5,146 bases of DNA from Pseudomonadota bacterium (GTDB lineage: Bacteria > Pseudomonadota > Alphaproteobacteria > Acetobacterales > Acetobacteraceae): positions 1-5,146 of the forward strand of contig JAKAZJ010000198.1 of NCBI GenBank assembly GCA_021826565.1, given 5' to 3'. The number at the start of each line of letters is the position of its first letter. Position 1 is the first letter of the stretch. Both the position numbers and the translations under genes were made by a program. Positions 1-5,146 of this stretch are shown here, piece by piece. The notes beneath the pieces are model-generated. The model did not search any database, was not told where the DNA came from, and saw only the letters and a program-made list of their open reading frames with translations.

Positions 1-1
1 G

Positions 2-469
2 CTGCCAAAACCGAAGCCGCCACCGCCCAAGCCGGTACCGCCGCTCCCCCCGCCGCCACCGCGCAAGGCGCCGCCGCGCCCGCGCCCGAAGCCGCGTCCG
101 CAGGCGCCACGCCCGCATATCAGCCGGCCACCGCCACCCCCAGCGCCGGTGGCACCGCCTGCACCCTCCACCGCCGAGGTCGCCAGCGCGCTGATGCGCT
201 ATGCGGCTGAACTGAACGCCCATGTTCAGGCTCGTCTGGTGGTACCGCAGGCAGTGCGGATGATGCATCTTTCCGGTCGTGTGGTCGTGGCGATCCGGGT
301 GGCGCCGGATGGGCGGGTAATCGCCGTATCTGTCGCACGCTCCTCCGGCGTGGGTCCGATCGATCGCGCCGCTTTGGCCGCCGTGCGCGCCACAAATCTG
401 CCGCCGTTTCCGGGCGACATGCCACGCCATCCGGTCACGTTCGATCTGACGGTGCATCTCCGCAACTGA
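2..469 (+). CDS. tonB: TonB-family energy transducer, C-terminal part (5' end outside window)
   Basis: TonB proteins sit in the inner membrane with ExbB/ExbD and pass proton-motive energy across the periplasm to TonB-dependent outer-membrane receptors. The visible 155 residues begin in a proline-rich spacer: 28 of the first 49 residues are Pro, alternating with Lys/Arg (KPKPPPPKP near residue 3, RPRPKPRP near 26). A C-terminal TonB domain follows at about residues 59-155, with a YAAEL helix, the strand pair GRVVVAIRVAPDGRV (92-106), the signature VARSSGVGPIDRAAL (111-125) and NLPPFP (132-137). The N-terminal membrane anchor and the start codon lie left of the window. A GTG at 149 is in frame, but starting there would discard the spacer, so it is not the start. 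No exbB, exbD or receptor gene is visible. The TonB-family call is firm. Whether this is the main TonB or one of several paralogues cannot be told. Confidence 0.88.
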   Translation: MPKPKPPPPKPVPPLPPPPPRKAPPRPRPKPRPQAPRPHISRPPPPPAPVAPPAPSTAEVASALMRYAAELNAHVQARLVVPQAVRMMHLSGRVVVAIRVAPDGRVIAVSVARSSGVGPIDRAALAAVRATNLPPFPGDMPRHPVTFDLTVHLRN

Positions 470-533
470 CCGCGCCCTTCTGCGCAGCCGGGCCCGGTGC
501 TATCCCTGGTCCGGTTTTGCAGCGGAGACCATC
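470..533. other. Short gap between tonB and the MBL hydrolase gene
   Basis: These 64 bases hold the Shine-Dalgarno of the downstream gene and no convincing hairpin terminator or promoter. The two genes could share a transcript, but nothing in the sequence proves it. Confidence 0.4.
524..528 (+). promoter_or_regulatory. Shine-Dalgarno site of the MBL hydrolase gene
   Basis: GGAGA lies 5 bases before the ATG at 534. It supports that start over overlapping ATGs in other frames (for example at 517). The 64-bp gap after the tonB stop shows no promoter pair that I can call with confidence. Confidence 0.7.
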
Positions 534-1418
534 ATGCCCACGCCCCCCCCACACCAGATTCCCGGCGTCTATCACCGCCGCATCGGCGAGATCGTGGTCA
601 CCGCGCTCTCGGACGGCTACCTGGACGGCAGCACCGATGTTCTGCGCAACATCGAACCCGCCGAGGCAGACCGCCAGCTCGCCGCCCAGTTCCGCCCCGG
701 CCGGCGCACCGCGGTCAACTGTTTCGCGATCCATTCCGCCGGCCGCCTGGCACTGATCGAGACCGGGTCCGGCAATTATCTGCAACCCACGGCCGGCAAG
801 CTGCCGCACCACCTACGCGCGGCCGGCATCGACCCGGCGGATATCGAGGCGGTGTTGCTGACCCATATGCACCCGGATCATTCGGCCGGCTTATCGGACC
901 CGGCCACCGGCGCGCGCCGCTTCCCCAACGCCCGCCTGGTGGTCCACGCCAATGAACCGAAGCACTGGCACGACGATGCGGCGATGGAGCGGGCGAGCGA
1001 ACGCGCCCGCAAGCTGTATTTCCAGTGCGCCCGCGAACAGACTGCGCCGTACACCGACCGCATGGACGTCTTCACCGCGGCGGGCCAGGAAGTGTTTCCC
1101 GGCGTCACCACGGTCCCGCTGCACGGCCACACGCCCGGCCACACCGGCTACCGGATCGCGTCGGGCAACGAACAGCTGCTGATCTGGGGCGACATCGTCC
1201 ACGTCCCCGACATCCAGGTGGAACATCCGGAGGTCGCGATCGAGTTCGACACCGATATGCACGCGGCGATCGCCACCCGCCGGCGCGCGCTGGACATGGC
1301 CGCAAGCGATCGGCTGCTGATCGCCGGGATGCATGTGCATTTCCCCGGCTTCGCCCATATCGTCCGCCGCGGCGGCGGGTATGCGCTGCTGCCGGAGCCG
1401 TGGGATCAGGCGTTCTGA
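534..1418 (+). CDS. MBL-fold metallo-hydrolase (lactonase / methyl parathion hydrolase-like)
   Basis: This is a complete 294-residue protein of the metallo-beta-lactamase fold, expected to be a binuclear-metal hydrolase. The metal ligands are all visible: THMHPDH gives H111, H113, D115 and H116; HGHTPGHTG gives H199 (H203 follows); LLIWGDIVH gives the bridging D220; and GMHVHFPGF gives H267. The late histidine in a GxHxxFPG context, and the long N-terminal segment before the HxHxDH motif, resemble the methyl parathion hydrolase / AHL-lactonase branch rather than glyoxalase II or true beta-lactamases. That placement is inference from motifs. There is no signal peptide (MPTPPPHQIPG is not hydrophobic), so it is probably cytoplasmic. 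The gene follows tonB on the same strand and converges on cysK. Neither neighbour indicates a substrate, which could be a lactone, an ester or another compound. Fold confidence is high; specific function is unknown. Confidence 0.92.
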   Translation: MPTPPPHQIPGVYHRRIGEIVVTALSDGYLDGSTDVLRNIEPAEADRQLAAQFRPGRRTAVNCFAIHSAGRLALIETGSGNYLQPTAGKLPHHLRAAGIDPADIEAVLLTHMHPDHSAGLSDPATGARRFPNARLVVHANEPKHWHDDAAMERASERARKLYFQCAREQTAPYTDRMDVFTAAGQEVFPGVTTVPLHGHTPGHTGYRIASGNEQLLIWGDIVHVPDIQVEHPEVAIEFDTDMHAAIATRRRALDMAASDRLLIAGMHVHFPGFAHIVRRGGGYALLPEPWDQAF

Positions 1419-1426
1419 GGCGCGGC

Positions 1427-2401
1427 CTATAACCCCTCGAACAGCGCCGTGGTGATGTAGCGCTCGGCGAAGGACGGAATGATCACCACGATCCGCTTGC
1501 CGGCGAACTCCGCCCGCTTGCCGACCTGCAACGCCGCCACCAGCGCGGTGCCGGAGGAGATCCCCACCGGGATCCCCTCGGTCCGTGCGAGCCGACGGGA
1601 GGCGGCGAAGCTTTCCTCGTTGCCGACCTTGATCACCTCGTCGATCAATCCGGTCTCCAGCACTGCGGGCACGAATCCGGCCCCGAGCCCCTGCAGCGGG
1701 TGCGGGCCGGGCTTGCCGCCCGACAGCACCGGGGACGCCTCAGGCTCTACCGCGAAGATTTTCAATCCCGGCCGGCGCGGCTTCAGCGCCTGCGCGCAGC
1801 CGGTCAGGGTGCCGCCGGTGCCGACGCCGGAGACGATCGCGTCCACCTCGCCCGCGGTATCGTACCAGATTTCCTCGGCCGTGGTGCGACGATGGATCGC
1901 CGGGTTCGCCAGGTTGGCGAACTGGTTCGGCATCACCGCCCCGGGTGTCGCCGCCAGCAGTTCCTCGGCGCGCGCGATCGCGCCATTCATCCCCTTCTCG
2001 CGCGGCGTCAGGTCCACTTCCGCGCCCAGATACCGCAGCATCTTGCGCCGCTCGACCGAGACGGATTCCGGCATCGTCAGGATCAGCCGGTAGCCGCGCG
2101 CGGCGGCGACGAACGCCAGGCCGATGCCGGTGTTGCCCGATGTGGGTTCGATGATCGTCCCGCCCGGGCGCAGCCGCCCATCGGCTTCCATCTCCAGGAT
2201 CATGTTGACCCCGATCCGGTCCTTCACCGAAGCGATCGGGTTGAAGAACTCCAGCTTCAGACAGATATCGGCGCGCACCCCTTCCTCGGCGCAGATGCGC
2301 GGGATACGGACCAGCGGCGTGTTGCCGATGGTCTCGGCGATGCTGTCGTAGATGCGCCCGCGATGCGGACGATCGAGCACCAGGGGTTTCGCCTCGCTCA
2401 T
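1427..2401 (-). CDS. cysK: Cysteine synthase A (O-acetylserine sulfhydrylase)
   Basis: This PLP enzyme joins sulfide to O-acetyl-L-serine, giving L-cysteine and acetate; it is the last step of the pathway encoded by the upstream genes. The 324 residues show the family in order: IGNTPLVRI (25-33), the PLP lysine K60 in [11 protein letters not shown], the substrate loop PTSGNTGIG (86-94), the phosphate-binding GTGGT (194-198), GISSGT (280-285) and the CysK-type C-terminus around ERYITTALF. About 16 residues precede the conserved start of E. coli CysK, which is a common variation. The ATG at 2401 is chosen because GGGAGG lies 6 bases upstream. A TTG at 2464 is in frame, but it would add a low-complexity Arg/Gly segment unlike the family. 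The start overlaps the stop of the preceding small ORF (ATGA), so translation is probably coupled. The methionine-gamma-lyase and cystathionine families are excluded by the fold motifs. CysM or cystathionine beta-synthase-like specificity is less likely. Confidence 0.95.
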   Translation of the reverse strand: MSEAKPLVLDRPHRGRIYDSIAETIGNTPLVRIPRICAEEGVRADICLKLEFFNPIASVKDRIGVNMILEMEADGRLRPGGTIIEPTSGNTGIGLAFVAAARGYRLILTMPESVSVERRKMLRYLGAEVDLTPREKGMNGAIARAEELLAATPGAVMPNQFANLANPAIHRRTTAEEIWYDTAGEVDAIVSGVGTGGTLTGCAQALKPRRPGLKIFAVEPEASPVLSGGKPGPHPLQGLGAGFVPAVLETGLIDEVIKVGNEESFAASRRLARTEGIPVGISSGTALVAALQVGKRAEFAGKRIVVIIPSFAERYITTALFEGL

Positions 2402-2508
2402 GCCATGCCTCCCATGCCGGCCGCCGCCGGGGTCCGGCGCGCGTACCGCGCCACGCGTTGCCAAGTCACATGCAACAGGCTGTAGATCACCGCAAGTCCG
2501 ACGCTCAT
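2398..2508 (-). CDS. Small ORF between cysI and cysK, 36 codons, unknown function
   Basis: I do not recognise this predicted peptide. It starts 16 bases after the cysI stop and ends in an ATGA overlap with cysK. It has a strong Shine-Dalgarno sequence (GGAGAAG, 2514-2520 on the minus strand). The sequence opens with a short hydrophobic stretch ([14 protein letters not shown], residues 3-16), continues with a basic part (QRVARYARR, 17-25), and ends in Ala/Gly/Met residues (MGGMA). There is no cysteine and no run of methionine, so it does not look like a sulfur-sensing leader peptide. It could be a small membrane-associated protein or simply a translational coupler that delivers ribosomes to cysK. 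Third codon positions are mostly G or C (29 of 36), which fits coding sequence but is weak evidence in DNA this GC-rich. Placement and signals are seen; real expression is inferred. Confidence 0.5.
   Translation of the reverse strand: MSVGLAVIYSLLHVTWQRVARYARRTPAAAGMGGMA
2408..2413 (-). promoter_or_regulatory. Shine-Dalgarno site of cysK, inside the upstream small ORF
   Basis: Reading on the minus strand, GGGAGG stands 6 bases before the cysK ATG at 2401. These bases are also codons near the end of the 36-codon ORF (Met-Gly-Gly-Met-Ala), so a ribosome finishing that ORF would sit on the cysK initiation site. The site decides the cysK start. Confidence 0.75.
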
Positions 2509-2513
2509 CGGCG

Positions 2514-2520
2514 CTTCTCC
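2514..2520 (-). promoter_or_regulatory. Shine-Dalgarno site of the 36-codon ORF
   Basis: GGAGAAG on the minus strand, with its GGAG core 8 bases before the ATG at 2508, begins only 4 bases after the cysI stop codon. There is no other gene start that it could serve. It is the main evidence that the small ORF is translated. Confidence 0.55.
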
Positions 2521-2524
2521 GGGT

Positions 2525-4213
2525 TCAGGCGGCCAGCTCGGCCGGCAGGTCTTCGTGGAAGCGGTTGCCCGCGGTGGTGGCGGCGATCGCGCCGGCGCGA
2601 ATGACGTAGTCGGCGAAATGCTCGCCCGGGGCGCGCTGCGCTGCGTAGGCAGCGAATAACGGGCGCAGGCAGGCCCGGATTGCGTCCGGTCCGATGTCAC
2701 GGCGGAACAGTTTCGACAGCCGGGTGCCGTCGAACGCGCCGCCCAGATACAGGTTGTACAAGCCCGGCTTCACGCCCACCAACCCGATCTCGGCCAGATA
2801 GGGCCGCGCACACCCGTTCGGGCAACCGGTCATGCGGATCGTGATCTCGTCGTCCCCCAACCCCATTTCGGCCAGATCCGCTTCCAACCCGTCGATCAGC
2901 CCGGGCAGCGCGCGCTCGCTTTCGGCCAGCGCGAGGCCGCAGGTCGGCAGCGCCACGCAGGCCATGGCATTGCGGCGCAGCGCGGAGGGGGCGGCATCCA
3001 GCCGGTGCGCGGCCAGGATCGCCGCGATCGCCGCGCGCCGCTCCGGAGCGATATCCGCGATCAGCAGATTCTGGTTCGGTGTCAGGATGAAGCGCCCGTC
3101 ATGCGCCTCTGCCACCGCATGCAGCCCGGCCAGCAGCGGACCCGCCACGCGCCCGTTCTCCACGAACAGGGCAAAATGCCACCGCCCGTCCGCGCCGGTG
3201 ATCCAGCCGGACGGATCGCCCGAGCGCGTGAACGTGAATGCCCGAGGTGCGGCCAGCGCAAATCCCAGCCGGCGTTCCAGCTCGGCGCGGAACGTCGCCA
3301 GGCCGATCCGTTCGATGGTGTATTTCAACCGCGCGTGTTTGCGATCGGCGCGGTCGCCGAAGTCGCGCTGCACCGTGACCACGTGTTCGGCGACCGCCAG
3401 CACCTGATCCGGCGTGCAGAACCCGATCAGATCGCCGGTGCGGGGGAATGTGTCCGGCTCGCCATGGGTCATGCCCATGCCGCCGCCCACCGCCACGTTG
3501 TAGCCCGCGATCGCGCCGCCCGCTTCGATCGCGATCAGGCCGAGTTCGTGGGCGAACGCGTCCACGTCGTTATAGGGCGGAATCGCGATCGCGATCTTGA
3601 ACTTGCGCGGCAGATAGGTGCGGCCCAGGATCGGCTCGTCCTCCGCGTCGCCGCCGGCGACGGGTGCGCCGTCGATGAAAATCTCGTGCCAGGCGCGCGA
3701 TTTCGGCAGCAGATGGGCACTCAGCGCGTGCGCGGTCGCCAGCGCCTCGGCATGGATGGCGCTGGCGGGATTCGGCGTGCAGATCACATTGCGGTTCACG
3801 TCCCCGCAAGCGGCGATCGTGTCCAGCATCGCCGCATTGATCTCCTGGATCGCAGGCCGCAGGTTCGACTTGATGATGCCGTGGAACTGGATTGTCTGCC
3901 GCGTGGTCAGGCGCAAGGTGCCGTTGCCGCGGTCGCGCGCCATCGCCTCCATCGCCAGCCACTGCGCTGGCGTCAGCACGCCGCCCGGCACGCGCAGCCG
4001 GGCCATGAAGCTGAACGCCTTTTCCATCCGCGTCTTCATCCGTTCCGCGCGCAGGTCGCGGTCGTCCTGCTGGTAGATGCCGTGGAACTTGGTCAGCTGC
4101 GTGTCGTCCTCGGCGATCGCGCCGGTGACGGCATCAGCCAGGCCATCGGCGATCGAGCCGCGCAGCCCGCGGCTGTCCGCCTTGATAATCTCGTTACGGG
4201 AAACATTGGTCAT
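2525..4213 (-). CDS. cysI: Sulfite reductase (NADPH) hemoprotein beta subunit
   Basis: This cytoplasmic enzyme reduces sulfite to sulfide with six electrons, using siroheme coupled to a [4Fe-4S] cluster; the electrons come from the CysJ flavoprotein encoded just upstream. The 562 residues are close to the 570 of E. coli CysI and align along the whole length. The cluster/siroheme cysteines are C419 and C425 (ACVALPTCG) and C464 and C468 (TGCPNGC). The anion-binding basic residues are R72 (MARLRVPGG), R141 (GDVNRNV), and K204 and K206 (PRKFKIAI). The N-terminal FHGIYQQDDRDLRAER block is also typical. The ATG at 4213 is chosen because it gives the normal N-terminus, has AAGGTG 5 bases upstream and overlaps the cysH stop as ATGA. 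The frame stays open to 4423, but that stretch lies inside cysH. The presence of cysJ argues for NADPH rather than ferredoxin as the electron source. No frameshift or missing ligand is seen. Confidence 0.97.
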   Translation of the reverse strand: MTNVSRNEIIKADSRGLRGSIADGLADAVTGAIAEDDTQLTKFHGIYQQDDRDLRAERMKTRMEKAFSFMARLRVPGGVLTPAQWLAMEAMARDRGNGTLRLTTRQTIQFHGIIKSNLRPAIQEINAAMLDTIAACGDVNRNVICTPNPASAIHAEALATAHALSAHLLPKSRAWHEIFIDGAPVAGGDAEDEPILGRTYLPRKFKIAIAIPPYNDVDAFAHELGLIAIEAGGAIAGYNVAVGGGMGMTHGEPDTFPRTGDLIGFCTPDQVLAVAEHVVTVQRDFGDRADRKHARLKYTIERIGLATFRAELERRLGFALAAPRAFTFTRSGDPSGWITGADGRWHFALFVENGRVAGPLLAGLHAVAEAHDGRFILTPNQNLLIADIAPERRAAIAAILAAHRLDAAPSALRRNAMACVALPTCGLALAESERALPGLIDGLEADLAEMGLGDDEITIRMTGCPNGCARPYLAEIGLVGVKPGLYNLYLGGAFDGTRLSKLFRRDIGPDAIRACLRPLFAAYAAQRAPGEHFADYVIRAGAIAATTAGNRFHEDLPAELAA

Positions 4214-4875
4214 GCCGGCACCTTGTCGCGGAACGCAGGGGAGCGGTGGATGCCGCATTCGGTCTTCGCCAGCCCGTCCCAGCGGCCGGCGCGCGGATCC
4301 TCGTCCGCGCGCACCGCGCGGGTGCAGGGGGCACAGCCGATCGAGCGGAACCCACGCGCCACCAGCGGGTGCGGCGGCAGATCGAAATGGTCGAAATAGC
4401 CGGCGATATCGGCTGCCGACCACCCGGCCAGCGGGTTGATCTTGATGCGCCAGTCGGCGCCGAACTCCACCGCCTCCAGCGCCGAGCGATCGCCGCCCTG
4501 GAACCGCTTGCGTCCACTGATCCAGGCGTCGAACGGCGCGAGCGCTGCGTCCAGCGGGCCCGTCTTGCGCGCCGCGCAGCAGCCGTCCGGGTCTTGTACT
4601 GGGTCGGCCGCCATCGCCGTCACCGGGTCCGGCCGCGCCACGCGCAGATCGCGCAGCCCGAGCCGGGCGGCCAGCCGATCCCGATAGGCCAGCGTCTCGG
4701 GAAACAGCTTTTCGGTATCGAGGAAGATCACCGGCAGCGCCGGGTCGATCGCGGCCGTCATGTGGAGCAGCACCGCGCTTTCGGCGCCGAACGCCGAGAC
4801 CAGCGCGATCCGGTTCGCGAATCGCTCGTGGATCAGCACGCGCAGCAGCGCGGCGGTGTCGTCGGCGCGCGTCAT
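4210..4875 (-). CDS. cysH: Adenylyl-sulfate (APS) reductase, iron-sulfur type
   Basis: This enzyme reduces activated sulfate to sulfite with thioredoxin or a similar thiol donor, feeding CysJI. The 221 residues show the PP-loop nucleotide site SAFGAES (27-33), LDTEKLFPET (52-61), the cysteine pair C99-C100, the Arg-rich loop GRKRFQGGDR (121-130), KINPLAGW (145-152), C181xxC184 in GCAPC, and the catalytic C207 in ECGIH. The CC plus CxxC set, 80 residues apart, is the established marker of the [4Fe-4S] enzymes that use APS. E. coli-type CysH lacks these four cysteines and uses PAPS. APS use is therefore inferred from the motif, although some iron-sulfur members accept both. The ATG at 4875 is chosen because it overlaps the cysJ stop (TGATG); the upstream extension of the frame is Arg-rich and lies inside cysJ. 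The Shine-Dalgarno is weak (GGGA, 9 bases away), so translation probably depends on re-initiation after cysJ. The N-terminus is slightly shorter than E. coli CysH. Confidence 0.94.
   Translation of the reverse strand: MTRADDTAALLRVLIHERFANRIALVSAFGAESAVLLHMTAAIDPALPVIFLDTEKLFPETLAYRDRLAARLGLRDLRVARPDPVTAMAADPVQDPDGCCAARKTGPLDAALAPFDAWISGRKRFQGGDRSALEAVEFGADWRIKINPLAGWSAADIAGYFDHFDLPPHPLVARGFRSIGCAPCTRAVRADEDPRAGRWDGLAKTECGIHRSPAFRDKVPA
4219..4224 (-). promoter_or_regulatory. Shine-Dalgarno site of cysI
   Basis: AAGGTG on the minus strand ends 5 bases before the cysI ATG at 4213 and lies within the last codons of cysH. Together with the ATGA overlap it fixes the cysI start well inside the longer open frame. 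Confidence 0.65.
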
Positions 4876-5146
4876 CAATACACGTCCCGCTTGTAGCGCC
4901 CGTCGCGCTGCGCGGTCCGCAGCCAGGCGATGGCGCCGTCGGCGTCGGTTCCCGCGCCGTCCGCGATCACCCGCAGCAGGGCCGCGTGTACGTCGCGCGC
5001 CATCGCCTTTGCGTCGCCGCAGACATAGACAACGGCCCCGTCGTCCAGCCACCGCCACAGCGCGTCGCGCTGTTCCCATAGCCGGTCCTGGACATAGATT
5101 TTTTCCGGTTGATCGCGCGAAAACGCGACATCCATCCGCGACAGCA
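4875..5146 (-). CDS. cysJ: Sulfite reductase (NADPH) flavoprotein alpha subunit, C-terminal part
   Basis: CysJ takes electrons from NADPH through FAD and FMN and passes them to CysI. Only the last 89 complete codons are in the window; the flavodoxin and FAD-binding domains lie beyond the right edge. The visible part is the end of the ferredoxin-NADP reductase-like domain. It contains AFSRDQ followed by KIYVQDRL, the usual site for the NADP 2'-phosphate (Ser-Arg, then Lys/Tyr/Gln at visible residues 9-19). It then has VYVCGDAKAMARDV (visible 38-51) and the ending RYKRDVY, with the terminal tyrosine expected to stack on FAD. An ATG at 5135 is in frame but is internal, because the reading frame and the family alignment continue through it (LSR-MDVAFSRDQ). 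The stop shares a base with the cysH start. A related diflavin reductase is possible on sequence alone, but the cysH and cysI neighbours make CysJ the best call. Confidence 0.9.
   Translation of the reverse strand, partial: LSRMDVAFSRDQPEKIYVQDRLWEQRDALWRWLDDGAVVYVCGDAKAMARDVHAALLRVIADGAGTDADGAIAWLRTAQRDGRYKRDVY

Noticed and set aside
435..1358. Minus-strand open frames (125 and 155 codons) opposite the MBL hydrolase gene
   Set aside because: They overlap a gene with a full ligand set, show no family motif, and look like composition shadows.
1418..1428. AGGC-GCG-GCCT hairpin at the convergent junction as a terminator
   Set aside because: The stem has only 4 base pairs and no T-run follows on either strand, so it is too weak to call an intrinsic terminator.
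2402..2464. N-terminal extension of cysK from a TTG at 2464
   Set aside because: The extension is Arg/Gly-rich and unlike CysK N-termini. The ATG at 2401 has a well-spaced GGGAGG and overlaps the preceding stop.
1700..2485. 261-codon open frame on the plus strand, opposite cysK
   Set aside because: It is a shadow of cysK with Arg/Asp-rich composition, no recognisable motif, and no ribosome binding site that I could credit.
3005..4399. 464-codon open frame on the plus strand, opposite cysI and cysH
   Set aside because: It is antisense to two genes with intact catalytic motifs, its translation is biased to Arg/Gln/His/Asp without any domain I recognise, and long antisense frames are expected opposite GC-rich codons.
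4214..4423. N-terminal extension of cysI
   Set aside because: The extra 70 residues lie inside cysH, and the ATG at 4213 gives the normal CysI N-terminus with its own Shine-Dalgarno.
4876..5079. N-terminal extension of cysH
   Set aside because: The added segment is an Arg-rich out-of-frame reading of cysJ. The TGATG junction at 4873-4877 is a standard coupled start.

Overview
The window is a GC-rich stretch of bacterial chromosome. It looks alphaproteobacterial from the strong G/C preference at third codon positions, the proline-rich TonB protein and the cysJ-cysH-cysI-cysK gene order. Acetobacteraceae is possible, but that is a low-confidence inference without a database search. No RNA gene, insertion sequence, CRISPR array or phage gene was seen, and coding density is close to complete.

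Layout. Positions 2-469 (+) hold the 3' part of a TonB-family energy transducer: a proline-rich periplasmic spacer followed by the C-terminal TonB domain. Positions 534-1418 (+) hold a complete MBL-fold metallo-hydrolase of the lactonase / methyl-parathion-hydrolase-like type, with a full set of metal ligands but no identifiable substrate. It converges on the second block, with only 8 bp between the two stop codons.

The rest (1427-5146) is one minus-strand block for assimilatory sulfate reduction and cysteine synthesis. In transcription order it holds: the 3' end of cysJ (NADPH-sulfite reductase flavoprotein, cut by the window edge); cysH (adenylyl-sulfate reductase with the CC...CxxC iron-sulfur motif); cysI (sulfite reductase hemoprotein); an unnamed 36-codon ORF; and cysK (cysteine synthase). 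Together they convert APS to sulfite, sulfite to sulfide, and sulfide plus O-acetylserine to cysteine. Junctions are very tight: cysJ/cysH share one base (TGATG), cysH/cysI overlap as ATGA, and the small ORF overlaps cysK as ATGA. This implies one transcript with translational coupling, whose promoter lies beyond the right edge.

The pathway genes themselves are ordinary. The least explained element is the 36-codon ORF between cysI and cysK. It has its own Shine-Dalgarno sequence just after the cysI stop, and it carries the cysK ribosome binding site inside its last codons. A high local density of the palindrome GCGATCGC (8 exact copies) is also noted.
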